The notes below the pieces were generated by a model that made no database searches, was not told the origin of the DNA, and worked only from the letters and a program-made list of their open reading frames with translations. A stretch of 64,000 nt of DNA from Rhodothermus profundi. GTDB lineage: Bacteria > Bacteroidota > Rhodothermia > Rhodothermales > Rhodothermaceae. Below are positions 6,854 through 15,590 of this stretch, piece by piece. The DNA is taken from NCBI RefSeq assembly GCF_900142415.1, contig NZ_FRAU01000002.1, forward strand, positions 62,001 through 126,000, written 5' to 3'. The stretch's first letter is position 1; the number at the start of each line of letters is the position of its first letter. A program made the translations under genes and the position numbers.

Positions 6854-9193
6854 CTACAGCGCAGGAAACGTGACCGTGAACGTAGTGCCTCGACCGGGGG
6901 CTGAGTCTACTGTGATGTGGCCATGCATCTGCTCAACAAGCCGTTTGGTAATGGCAAGACCTAGGCCACTGCCTTCGCTACGGTCCTGTTCGGAAGGGGC
7001 GCGCTGGAACGGTTCAAACAGGTGCGGCAGAAAGGCGGGGTCAATCCCCGGCCCCGTGTCTGTCACACGCAGCACCACGCGGCGGCTCTGGTCGGTCGTC
7101 TCAACCTGCAGGTCAACGCGCACTTCTCCCTGGGTGGTATACTTGAGGGCGTTGGCTACCAGATTGGTTACAATCTGATGCAGCCGCCGCGGATCGCCCA
7201 GCACCGGGGGGACCTGCCGAGTGTGGACAATAAGCGCCAGGTTTTTCTGTTCAGCCAGCGGTTGTAGTTCTGCGACAGCTTCTTCAACGATCGTATGCAG
7301 CGCGCAGGGTTCGGTCTGGAGCACGAGCCGCTCCGCTTCCAGGCGGCTCAGTTCCAGGATGTCGTTTATCAAGCGGAGCAGCCGGCGGCCTGAGCGTTGA
7401 ATAATTCCTGTAAATTCCCGTAGCGGTTCTAAGGCGTGCACCGCGAGCTGTTCGTCGAGCAGTTCTGCAAAACCCAGGATGCTGTTAAGGGGGGTGCGAA
7501 TTTCGTGACTCATGTTGGCCAGGAAGGCTGCCTTCAAGCGAGCGGCTGCTTCGGCTTCGGCGCGGGCACGTTTCAGTTCCTGTTCGTATTTGACCAGCTC
7601 CGTAATGTCATGGTTGAGACCCATGAGGCCGATCAGGCGGCCTTCCGCATCGCGGAGCGGTTCAATGCGCAGCTCGTCCCAGAATCCCGTTCCGTCTTTC
7701 CGGTAGAAGTAGATGCGGGTGTGGACCGGAAGGCCTTCGCGCAGGCATTGCTCGATCGTTTCCAGCGTTTTCTGATCGGTCTGGGGGCCTGCCAGGAATT
7801 CCATTGGGCGACGGCCGTAGACATCTTTCAGCGTGTAACCGGTCAGACGCGTAAAGCCTTCGTTGAGCCACTGCACGCGGCGTTCGGGGTCCGTGATGAC
7901 CACGCCGGAGGAAGTCTGACGGGCTACTTCGGCTAGACGGGCGTTTTCAGCCTGCAGGCGCTGGGTTTCCAGAATGAGGGTGGCCAGCGCAGCGCCTCGG
8001 GCCAGCACATCCTTTTCGGCGACTTCGGGTGCCCGGACTGTAGGAAAGTACACGGCGATCGTCCCGAGCACTTCACCACGAGCATTCTGAATAGGGTAGG
8101 ACCAGCAGGCGCGGAAATTAAAACGTTCGGCCAGCTCCCGATAGGGCGTCCAGCGCGGATCTGCATGAACGTCGGCTACCCAGACAGGAGCACGGGTAAA
8201 AGCTGCTGTCCCACAGGAACCGACTTCGGGGCCGATGGCCAGTCCTTCAATGGCTGCATCGTATTCGGGGGGCATGTGCGAAGCGCCGCGGTAGAGACGA
8301 CCTTCGCAGAGCAGTTGGATGGTACAGGTGCTGTCGGAAAGGCGCTGTTCAAGAGCCGTGCACAGGGCGTCGAGCAGAGCTTCCTGAGGGGTGCCTCGAA
8401 GAAGATGCTGCAGGATGCGGCTTTCGGCTTCGTAGAAGCGTGCCTGCCGTCGCACCTCGCTCGTGTGTAGCATGACGCCCAGAATGGCCGGGCGCCCTCG
8501 ATAGGTAGTAGCTGAGCCAATTACCTCAATGTCTACGACATGTCCTTGGCGATGATAAGCCCGCAGGGCATAATGGACGGTTTTGACTTCTCCCGAAAGC
8601 CGACGGCGGATTTGCTCTTCAATGAGCGGCAGATCTTCGGGATAAGCCAGTTCAGCAATGGTGCGACCGATCAGCTCTTCAGGATGCTCATAGCCCAGGA
8701 AGTTGGCAATGTACCGATTTACGTAGACAAAACGGTTGTCTTGAATCAGATAGACACCGATCAGATCCTGCTCGGCCAGAATGCGGTAGTGACTTTCTCT
8801 TTCCTGGAGGACTTGCTCCAGTTCATAGCGGGGACGGAGGTCACGGAAGATGCCAATCAGGGTCGGGCGGCCGTCAAGCGTGATGCGGGAAGCGCTGATT
8901 TCGACAGGGATGCGGGTGCCATTGCGATGTAAAACTTCAACTTCTTCGATAGCCTGGCCTGTTTCAGCATGGCGTTGAAAGATAGTCTGATAGCGTTCCC
9001 GTTTTTCCGGGGGGTGTAGTTCGAGATGGTGCATGCCTCGAATCTCATCGCGCGTGTAGCCGATGAGTTCGCAGGCCCGTGGATTAGCATCCAGCAGGCG
9101 GCCTGTTTCAACATCGGCCAGAAAGATGGCGTCGTTGGCCGCCTCAAAAAGAACGCGGTAGAAGTCTGGCTGCTTTTCTAAAGGAGAACTCAT
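6854..9193 (-). CDS. Multi-PAS/GAF sensor histidine kinase
   Basis: Cytoplasmic sensor kinase, 779 aa, with no membrane segment. Predicted order: PAS (about 10-125), PAS (135-250), GAF (265-410), PAS (420-540), HisKA with the phospho-acceptor His563 in SHEIRTPLNSILGFAELL, then HATPase with N box NLVANALKYT, G1 DTGPGID and G2 GSGLGLAI. It has no receiver domain. Its ATG overlaps the stop of the upstream kinase gene (9190-11802) by 4 nt, so the two are one operon and probably translationally coupled. No response regulator with a DNA-binding domain is adjacent, so the signal and output are unknown. Confidence 0.93.
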   Translation of the reverse strand: MSSPLEKQPDFYRVLFEAANDAIFLADVETGRLLDANPRACELIGYTRDEIRGMHHLELHPPEKRERYQTIFQRHAETGQAIEEVEVLHRNGTRIPVEISASRITLDGRPTLIGIFRDLRPRYELEQVLQERESHYRILAEQDLIGVYLIQDNRFVYVNRYIANFLGYEHPEELIGRTIAELAYPEDLPLIEEQIRRRLSGEVKTVHYALRAYHRQGHVVDIEVIGSATTYRGRPAILGVMLHTSEVRRQARFYEAESRILQHLLRGTPQEALLDALCTALEQRLSDSTCTIQLLCEGRLYRGASHMPPEYDAAIEGLAIGPEVGSCGTAAFTRAPVWVADVHADPRWTPYRELAERFNFRACWSYPIQNARGEVLGTIAVYFPTVRAPEVAEKDVLARGAALATLILETQRLQAENARLAEVARQTSSGVVITDPERRVQWLNEGFTRLTGYTLKDVYGRRPMEFLAGPQTDQKTLETIEQCLREGLPVHTRIYFYRKDGTGFWDELRIEPLRDAEGRLIGLMGLNHDITELVKYEQELKRARAEAEAAARLKAAFLANMSHEIRTPLNSILGFAELLDEQLAVHALEPLREFTGIIQRSGRRLLRLINDILELSRLEAERLVLQTEPCALHTIVEEAVAELQPLAEQKNLALIVHTRQVPPVLGDPRRLHQIVTNLVANALKYTTQGEVRVDLQVETTDQSRRVVLRVTDTGPGIDPAFLPHLFEPFQRAPSEQDRSEGSGLGLAITKRLVEQMHGHITVDSAPGRGTTFTVTFPAL

Positions 9194-11802
9194 GAGGGAG
9201 TGGGCTGCGTCAGCAGACGGTCCAGTTCGCGATAGAGCGTCAGGCGGTCAATGGGTTTGATGAGAAAGCCGTCAAACCCTTCGGCCAGAAAGTCTTCTGG
9301 GCGAAAGGGTTCGGCATAGGCGGTTTGGGCCACAATGGGTACGTGATGGTAGGCAGACCGTCGCCGTATTTCGTGAAGAAGCGCCTGCCCGCTGAATCCG
9401 CCGGGCAGGTTCAGGTCCAGCAGAATCAGATCAAAAATTTGATTGCGCACCAGGTTTGCTTCAATCAACTGGAGCGCTTCGCGTGCATCGGAAGCCCGGG
9501 TAACCTGGGCCACTTCCTGGAGGGCCAGTTCTAGAAACCGAGCGTTTTCGGGGTTGTCTTCGACGATCAGGATATGGGGGTTGCGTTCTCGAAGGCGTTG
9601 CTGGAGCCGGTGCAGGTCGCGGGCTTCTGGATGCAATGCCGAAGGTGTAGAAGACGGTTGCATGGTAAGCAGCGGCAGGTACACTGTAACGGTGGTGCCG
9701 CGGCCGGGCGCGGTGTCCACGTTGATGCGACCTTGCATCGCTTTAATAAAGCGATAGGCTACAGCCATACCCAGCCCGGCGCCTTCGTGGCGTCGGTTTA
9801 AGCCCTCGGATTCCTGGCGAAAGGGTTCAAACAGGCCCGTGCGGGCAAACTCGGGATTCATGCCGGGGCCGGTGTCGATGACCTGCACCCACCCTTCGTG
9901 GCTGTTTCGACCAATTCGCACCCGAACCTCGCCCGTTTCGGTAAACTTGACGGCGTTGTGCACAATGTTGGCGAGCGTTCGGTAAAGCGCCTCTTCGTCG
10001 GCGACGACCCGTATGGGGCGTTCCGGGATTTCTGTTTTCAGGGCGAGCCCCTTCTCGCGGGCCATGGGAGCGAAGTCGGTTTGCAGGCGATGAACCAGTT
10101 CGTTCAGGCTGACGGCTTCTGTTTCCAGCCGGCGTCGCTGCGTTTCGAGCAGGCTCAGGTCCAGCACATCGGAGAGCAATCCTAGCAGGCGGCGACCGCT
10201 GTCGCGAATGACTTCGAGAAACTGCAGGAGTTCTGGAGGGATTCGGTCAGCAAGCTCATCGCGAAGCAGTTCGGCGTAGCCCAGAATAGTGCTGAGAGGG
10301 GTGCGGACCTCATGGGTCATCAGTTCCAGGAATTTGTGTTTGAGCTGGCTGGCTTCTTCGGCTTTCTGACGGGCCTGTTTAAGATACGTCTCCGCTTCGC
10401 GCTGGGCGCTGATGTCTCGAAAGAAACCCAGCACGGCAGGCTGCCCTTCCCAGAGGATGTTGATGGAAGTGGCTTCAACAAGAATTTCTTTGCCATCTTT
10501 GCGTTGAAGCCAGAGCTCGTAGCAGGGGGGAACGGGGAGTCCCTGAGCTCGGCGGGCCAGACGTTCCTGAACGACCGGGATACTCTGGGGAGCTACGAGC
10601 CGCAGGGCATCGAAGCCTGGTGCGGTTAATTCTTCGGCGGTGTAGCCGGTCAGGCGGGCAAAGGCCGGGTTAACCAGCAGGAATTGTCGGTTGCGGCGGA
10701 CGTACATAGGGGCGGGTGCGTTTTCAAAGAGGGCCTGGTACTGGGCTTCGCGTTCGGCTAGACGGCGGGCGGTACGTAGCTGCTCACTTACATCCCACAT
10801 AAAAAACAGCACGGCCGGTTCGCCCTCCCAGGTGATGGGGACGCCCCGGAAGTCTACAATGGCAGGCTGACCGTCTAGGCGCTGAACGCGGCCTCGGCCG
10901 TGGACGGGCTCGCGCTGCTTGATGACGCGCCGGAGGTATTCCAGCGCAGCTTCCAGGTTGTCCGGATAGATCAGATCGGCAGCCGTTTTGCCCAGCAAGT
11001 CTCCCGGTTTTCTGGCGCCGAAGAGCCGGGCCATGGCAGGGTTCGCATAGACGACCTGGTTGCGGCCGTAGACCCCTGTCGCGATGGGGTTGTTTGTGAC
11101 AAGGTCTTCGTAGCGTTGCCGGGCTAATTCCAGTTCCTGGCGCGTCTCCTGCTCTTCGGTTACGTCGAGTAGAAGGCCACGCAGGCGATAGGGGCGTCCC
11201 TGGGCATCGGGCACGACCGTGATGATATCCCGGATCCAGACCACGCGGCCGTTGGCGTGGATCATGCGGTACGTGATGTCATGATCTTCGCCGCGGTCGG
11301 TTGTTTCGCGGCAGTAGGCAACCGTTTGCGCGCGGTCTTCCGGGTGGATATGAGCGATCCAGAAATCCGGCTCTTTCAGCCAGCGGGTGGTGGGATAGCC
11401 CAACAGCTCTTCGGCCTGGGGGCTGACATAGGTAAAGCGGAAGGTCTGGGCATCGGCTTCCCAGAACACCGCCCGGAGGCTTTGCACCAGCGTGCGGAAA
11501 AAGGTATCGGATACAGGGAAAACTGTACCCACGTCCAGCGCAGCCAGTAGCAGCGGAGGATCCGACGGGTAGGGAAGCGCCAGCAGCAGAAGGGAACCGG
11601 TAGGTGGGGCTACGAGGTACGCCTGGGGCGCCGGCGGAGGGTGCTGGCGCACATCTTCGAGCCACCGTTTGGCTTCCGGTGGCAGCCGATTGGCCAGTTC
11701 CGCCGGCAACGGCGTTTCCGGCGTCGGTGTCCAGCAGATAACCGATACTGTCTCCATGACCGGGGAGGTCCTGAGCACACCGGCTGGCTGAACAAAAAGC
11801 AT
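9190..11802 (-). CDS. Multi-PAS hybrid histidine kinase with C-terminal receiver
   Basis: Cytoplasmic hybrid kinase, 870 aa. A poorly characterised N-terminal segment of about 120 residues is followed by three PAS/PAC repeats (about 130-245, 250-365 and 370-480), a HisKA domain with His497 in [18 protein letters not shown], an HATPase domain ([26 protein letters not shown]) and a receiver domain near 745-866 with phospho-acceptor Asp796 in [11 protein letters not shown]. The receiver could serve this kinase or the downstream kinase that overlaps it by 4 nt. The start is uncertain: ATG 11802 gives the full length and ATG 11757 (METVSVICW) is a good alternative. The gene is divergent from mnmG. 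Confidence 0.92.
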   Translation of the reverse strand: MLFVQPAGVLRTSPVMETVSVICWTPTPETPLPAELANRLPPEAKRWLEDVRQHPPPAPQAYLVAPPTGSLLLLALPYPSDPPLLLAALDVGTVFPVSDTFFRTLVQSLRAVFWEADAQTFRFTYVSPQAEELLGYPTTRWLKEPDFWIAHIHPEDRAQTVAYCRETTDRGEDHDITYRMIHANGRVVWIRDIITVVPDAQGRPYRLRGLLLDVTEEQETRQELELARQRYEDLVTNNPIATGVYGRNQVVYANPAMARLFGARKPGDLLGKTAADLIYPDNLEAALEYLRRVIKQREPVHGRGRVQRLDGQPAIVDFRGVPITWEGEPAVLFFMWDVSEQLRTARRLAEREAQYQALFENAPAPMYVRRNRQFLLVNPAFARLTGYTAEELTAPGFDALRLVAPQSIPVVQERLARRAQGLPVPPCYELWLQRKDGKEILVEATSINILWEGQPAVLGFFRDISAQREAETYLKQARQKAEEASQLKHKFLELMTHEVRTPLSTILGYAELLRDELADRIPPELLQFLEVIRDSGRRLLGLLSDVLDLSLLETQRRRLETEAVSLNELVHRLQTDFAPMAREKGLALKTEIPERPIRVVADEEALYRTLANIVHNAVKFTETGEVRVRIGRNSHEGWVQVIDTGPGMNPEFARTGLFEPFRQESEGLNRRHEGAGLGMAVAYRFIKAMQGRINVDTAPGRGTTVTVYLPLLTMQPSSTPSALHPEARDLHRLQQRLRERNPHILIVEDNPENARFLELALQEVAQVTRASDAREALQLIEANLVRNQIFDLILLDLNLPGGFSGQALLHEIRRRSAYHHVPIVAQTAYAEPFRPEDFLAEGFDGFLIKPIDRLTLYRELDRLLTQPTPS

Positions 11803-11922
11803 ACCTGGGGCATCTGTGAATCTTTACATTCAAGAAACGATGAGGACGCCCCGCGGATCAAGAGAAACTGTCGTCCCCTTAGACGTTTAAACTTTTTGTG
11901 CGGCAACAAACAGGAAGATGGG

Positions 11923-13824
11923 ATGGAGATCTGGTCCGACGAACGGTATGATGTGATCGTCGTGGGAGGAGGGCATGCCGGGGCCGAGGCGGCGGCAGCA
12001 GCGGCCCGAATGGGGGCGCGCACCCTGCTGATCACCATGAGCCTGGAGGCGATTGGTCGCATGTCTTGCAATCCGGCTATTGGAGGGATTGGCAAAGGAC
12101 ATCTGGTGCGTGAGATTGATGCGCTGGGGGGGATCATGGGGCGCATGGCCGATCTGACCGGCATTCAGTTCCGGATGCTGAATCGCAGTAAGGGGCCGGC
12201 CGTCTGGGGGCCTCGGGCGCAGTGCGACCGCAAGCGCTATGCGGAGGCGGTGCGTCGTGAGCTGGAGTCGATCCCGAACCTGTGGATGCGGGCCGATACG
12301 GTCACGGAAGTGCTGGTGGAGGATCGGCGGGTAAGAGGGGTGCGCACCCAGCTCGGTAAGGTGTTCTATGCGCCGTGCGTTATCCTGACGAACGGTACCT
12401 TTCTGAACGGAGTCATTCATGTGGGAGAGCGTCAGCTTGGGGGCGGCCGCATGGGCGAGCGGGCAGCCACAGGCCTGACGGCCTGCCTGGAACGCCTGGG
12501 ATTTGAGAGCGGTCGGTTGAAGACGGGGACGCCGCCGCGCATTGATGGTCGTACCATTGACTACCGGCAGCTTCAAGAGCAGCCAGGGGATTCAGAGCCC
12601 CTGCCGTTTTCCTACATGACTGACAGGCTGCCAGACCAGCAGCTCAGTTGCTGGCTTACCTATACGACGCCGGAGGTGCACGCCATTCTGCGGACGGGTT
12701 TTGACCGCAGTCCAATGTTTAGCGGGCGCATCAAGGGGCGGGGACCCCGTTACTGCCCATCCATTGAGGACAAAATTGAACGCTTTGCAGAACGCGACCG
12801 CCATCCCATTTTTCTGGAGCCAGAGGGCTGGGATACCTATGAGGTGTACGTGAACGGTTTTTCGACCAGTTTGCCAGAAGAGGTGCAGGTTGCCGCGCTT
12901 CGAAAGATTCCGGGACTGGAGCGCGTGCATGTATTGCGGCCGGGGTACGCCATTGAGTACGACTACTTTCCGCCCTATCAGATTCGATACAGTCTGGAGA
13001 CAAAGTACATTGAAGGGCTCTTTTTTGCGGGGCAGATCAACGGTACGACTGGTTATGAGGAGGCGGCGGCGCAGGGACTCATGGCCGGGATTAATGCGGT
13101 GCAGAAGCTTCGAGGCAAGGAGCCGGTGGTGTTGCGGCGCAGTGAGGCGTACATTGGCGTGCTGATTGATGATCTGGTGGCAAAGGGGACGGACGAGCCG
13201 TATCGGATGTTCACTTCGCGGGCAGAGCACCGAATTCTACTGCGACAGGACAATGCGGATTTGCGGCTGACGGAACTGGGGTACCGGTTGGGCCTGGCCA
13301 CGCGCGAACGTTATGAGCGGATGCGACAAAAAAAGGAGGCCATTGCGCGGACGCGCCGGGCGCTGGAGGAGACTACGGTGCGTCCGGAGCAGGTGAATGG
13401 TTATCTGGAGCGGGTAGGTACCTCGCCTATTGAGCGACCGGAGCGATTGGTGCGGTTGGCCCTTCGGCCGCAGGTCAATTTACGCGAGCTGCTGGAGGCT
13501 ACCGGATTGCGTGCGCAGGTCGTGGTGCCGGCGCCGGGTATGGAGCCTGTTGAGCTGCTTGTCGAGATTGAGTTAAAGTATGAGGGCTACATGGACCGGG
13601 AGCGAGAGCTGGTCGAGAAGATGCGGGAGCTGGAAGACTGGCGCATTCCGCCAGATTTTGACTACGAGGCGGTCGCGACGATTTCCAAGGAAGCCCGTGA
13701 GAAGCTCAGCAAGATTCGCCCGGAAAATCTGGGACAGGCCTCCCGCATCAGCGGGGTGCGGCCGGCCGACATTTCTGTGCTGATGGTGCTGCTGCGTCGC
13801 TATCGCCGCCCACAGGCAGCCTGA
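11923..13824 (+). CDS. mnmG: tRNA uridine-5-carboxymethylaminomethyl(34) synthesis enzyme MnmG
   Basis: FAD enzyme that acts with MnmE on wobble U34 of tRNA. 633 aa. The ATG at 11923 follows an AGGA at 11912-11915 and gives the family N-terminus [20 protein letters not shown], with the dinucleotide-binding GGGHAG at 15-20. Further signatures are [48 protein letters not shown] and [20 protein letters not shown]. Length is typical for the family. It is followed by parS sites and rsmG, the common mnmG-rsmG pair. Confidence 0.97.
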   Translation: MEIWSDERYDVIVVGGGHAGAEAAAAAARMGARTLLITMSLEAIGRMSCNPAIGGIGKGHLVREIDALGGIMGRMADLTGIQFRMLNRSKGPAVWGPRAQCDRKRYAEAVRRELESIPNLWMRADTVTEVLVEDRRVRGVRTQLGKVFYAPCVILTNGTFLNGVIHVGERQLGGGRMGERAATGLTACLERLGFESGRLKTGTPPRIDGRTIDYRQLQEQPGDSEPLPFSYMTDRLPDQQLSCWLTYTTPEVHAILRTGFDRSPMFSGRIKGRGPRYCPSIEDKIERFAERDRHPIFLEPEGWDTYEVYVNGFSTSLPEEVQVAALRKIPGLERVHVLRPGYAIEYDYFPPYQIRYSLETKYIEGLFFAGQINGTTGYEEAAAQGLMAGINAVQKLRGKEPVVLRRSEAYIGVLIDDLVAKGTDEPYRMFTSRAEHRILLRQDNADLRLTELGYRLGLATRERYERMRQKKEAIARTRRALEETTVRPEQVNGYLERVGTSPIERPERLVRLALRPQVNLRELLEATGLRAQVVVPAPGMEPVELLVEIELKYEGYMDRERELVEKMRELEDWRIPPDFDYEAVATISKEAREKLSKIRPENLGQASRISGVRPADISVLMVLLRRYRRPQAA

Positions 13825-13825
13825 A

Positions 13826-13841
13826 CGTTTCACGTGAAACA
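13826..13841. promoter_or_regulatory. parS site 1
   Basis: Contains the perfect 14-bp palindrome GTTTCACGTGAAAC, the core of the near-universal ParB binding site parS. It lies directly after the mnmG stop codon. Confidence 0.93.
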
Positions 13842-13842
13842 G

Positions 13843-13851
13843 TTTTCCACA
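13843..13851 (+). other. DnaA-box-like sequence
   Basis: TTTTCCACA differs by one base from the canonical TTATCCACA. It sits between parS sites 1 and 2 in the mnmG-rsmG gap. A single box does not define an origin, and I found no cluster of boxes near it. Confidence 0.25.
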
Positions 13852-13855
13852 TCCC

Positions 13856-14542
13856 ATGCGCGTTTCACGTGAAACACCGCCAGCGGGATGGAGCCCCTGG
13901 GCGCAGCTCACTCCGGCGCAGCAAAAGCAGCTTGAACGCTACGCGCAACTCCTCCAACAACTGGGACGCCGGCACAATCTGGTTTCACGTGAAACACTTT
14001 CGGACGTGCACCGCCGCCATCTGTTGCACTGTCTCGCGCTGATGTGGCGGCCGCTACCACCTGGAAGTGTGGTTGTCGATTGGGGAACGGGGGGCGGATT
14101 GCCGGCAATACCACTGGCTATCGCCTTTCCTGAAATTGTCGTGCACGCTGTGGATGCAGTGCAAAAGAAAGTGCTCGCCGTTCGTACCATGGCCCGACGC
14201 CTGGGGCTGACGCATCTACAGGTCCATCACACCCGAGCCGAATGCTGGAAAGGCGCGGCGCACTACAGCGTCTCGCGCGCCACCGCATCCCTGGCCACGC
14301 TCTGGGCATGGCATCGGCGGGTCGCCCGCCCCCTTATAACACCGTCCGACGCCTGGAAACCAGGCCTGCTGGTCCTTAAAGGCGGTGATCTGTCGGAAGA
14401 GCTGGCAGCCCTCGAACAACTGGATCCGACCGTGCACGTAACGCTCCTGCCACTGGACCGACTGCTGGACGATCCATTCTTTACCGCAAAGTATCTGGTG
14501 CACATTGCGACGGAACCGGAACCCGACGGCCCGGTTCGGTAA
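13856..14542 (+). CDS. rsmG: 16S rRNA (guanine-527-N7)-methyltransferase RsmG
   Basis: SAM-dependent methyltransferase modifying G527 of 16S rRNA. 228 aa. Signatures are NLVSRETLSDVHRRHLLHCL, the SAM-binding loop VVDWGTGGGLPAIPLAIAFP, and YSVSRATASLATLW, where the family usually has a similar RA-containing segment. The ATG at 13856 is six bases before a parS core, so the N-terminus (MRVSRETPP) is itself encoded by a parS site. A second parS inside the gene encodes the conserved VSRET at about residues 43-47. parA and parB, which often follow this gene, are absent here. Confidence 0.93.
   Translation: MRVSRETPPAGWSPWAQLTPAQQKQLERYAQLLQQLGRRHNLVSRETLSDVHRRHLLHCLALMWRPLPPGSVVVDWGTGGGLPAIPLAIAFPEIVVHAVDAVQKKVLAVRTMARRLGLTHLQVHHTRAECWKGAAHYSVSRATASLATLWAWHRRVARPLITPSDAWKPGLLVLKGGDLSEELAALEQLDPTVHVTLLPLDRLLDDPFFTAKYLVHIATEPEPDGPVR
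13861..13876. promoter_or_regulatory. parS site 2 (inside the rsmG start)
   Basis: Perfect core GTTTCACGTGAAAC at 13862-13875, encoding residues 3-7 (VSRET) of RsmG. Confidence 0.93.
13981..13996. promoter_or_regulatory. parS site 3 (inside rsmG)
   Basis: Perfect core GTTTCACGTGAAAC at 13982-13995, within the rsmG reading frame, where it again encodes VSRET. Confidence 0.93.
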
Positions 14543-14576
14543 CACCAGACCCCCAGGAACTACAGATGGCCGTTCC

Positions 14577-15590
14577 ATGAAGCTGGCCGAACGCAGCCGC
14601 AATCGCACCGAACGCCTCTTCGCCCTGATTCTGCTGCTGCAAACGCGGCCTGGCCTGACAGCCCAACAACTGGCCGAGCACTTTGGCGTAAGCCGCCGCA
14701 CCATCTTCCGAGACCTGCGAGCCCTCAGCGAAGCCAACGTGCCGCTGACCTATGCGGAAGGCGGGGGCTACGAAATCCTCGAAGGCTACCAGCTTCCACC
14801 GCTCATGTTCACAGCCCGTGAGGCGGCTACGCTCCTCATCGGAACCGCCTTCATCAAACGCCAGCCCGACGCGTCACTCCGCGCAGATGCCGACGCCGTC
14901 GCCCTCAAGATTCGCTCTGTACTCCCGCAGCCTATCCGTGAATATATCGACCGGCTTCAGGAACGCATTGTCATTGATCCCTACTGGCTGCAAACGATGC
15001 AAGGCTCCGGCGAAGAGACAGGCTACTGGTACGAACTGAGCGAAGCGATTGCCCGCCAGCAGTCCGTCCATCTGGCATATTACGTGCCCAGCCGAGATGA
15101 GCTAACGCAGCGCAAGGTGGATCCGCTCGGACTGGTCTACTACACCGACCACTGGAACCTGATCGCTTACGATCATCTCCGAAAAGACATCCGAAACTTC
15201 CGGCTCGATCGCATCCAGCGCCTGGCCGTACTTTCTGAACGGTTTACACCACCACGCGATTTCGACCTGAACGCCTACCTGGAGGCGCAGGGCGCCCCGA
15301 GCGAAGCGTATCGCATTCGCCTGCGCTTTGCGCCAGCCACCTATCGCTGGGCCCGACGCAGCATTCCTGCCCGCATTGAGTCGGAGCAGGAGACGCCGGA
15401 AGGCATTGAGGTAACCTTTGCCTTTGAGAACCTGGAGTACCTGGCGCGCTGGCTGTTGCGCTACGGCACAGAGGTCGAAGTGCTGGCGCCCGAGGCGCTT
15501 CGAGCGCAGCTCCGAGCCCAGGCGCGGGCAGTGCTGGCCCGCTACGAGCCCGCGCCTCCTCACGAAGAGACCGGCACCTCTGTAGGTTGA
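14577..15590 (+). CDS. WYL-domain transcriptional regulator (YafY type)
   Basis: Predicted DNA-binding regulator, 337 aa from the ATG at 14577 (MKLAERSRNRTERLFALILL). An N-terminal winged helix-turn-helix of the DeoR/HTH_11 kind (TAQQLAEHFGVSRRTIFRDL, about 29-48) is followed by a WYL ligand-sensing domain (about 140-225, with VDPLGLVYYTDHWNLIAYDH) and a WCX-like C-terminal segment. WYL proteins often sense nucleic acid or nucleotide ligands and regulate DNA-damage or defence genes; the target here is unknown. The 3' end overlaps the convergent mfd by 31 bp, and its immediate neighbours are mfd and rsmG. Confidence 0.9.
   Translation: MKLAERSRNRTERLFALILLLQTRPGLTAQQLAEHFGVSRRTIFRDLRALSEANVPLTYAEGGGYEILEGYQLPPLMFTAREAATLLIGTAFIKRQPDASLRADADAVALKIRSVLPQPIREYIDRLQERIVIDPYWLQTMQGSGEETGYWYELSEAIARQQSVHLAYYVPSRDELTQRKVDPLGLVYYTDHWNLIAYDHLRKDIRNFRLDRIQRLAVLSERFTPPRDFDLNAYLEAQGAPSEAYRIRLRFAPATYRWARRSIPARIESEQETPEGIEVTFAFENLEYLARWLLRYGTEVEVLAPEALRAQLRAQARAVLARYEPAPPHEETGTSVG

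Noticed and set aside
12592-13230. 212-codon antisense frame in mnmG
   Set aside because: Opposite strand of a conserved gene with no domain or ribosome binding site.
13843-13851. oriC at the mnmG-rsmG gap
   Set aside because: Only one box with one mismatch and no AT-rich unwinding region; the gap is 31 nt, too short for a normal origin.
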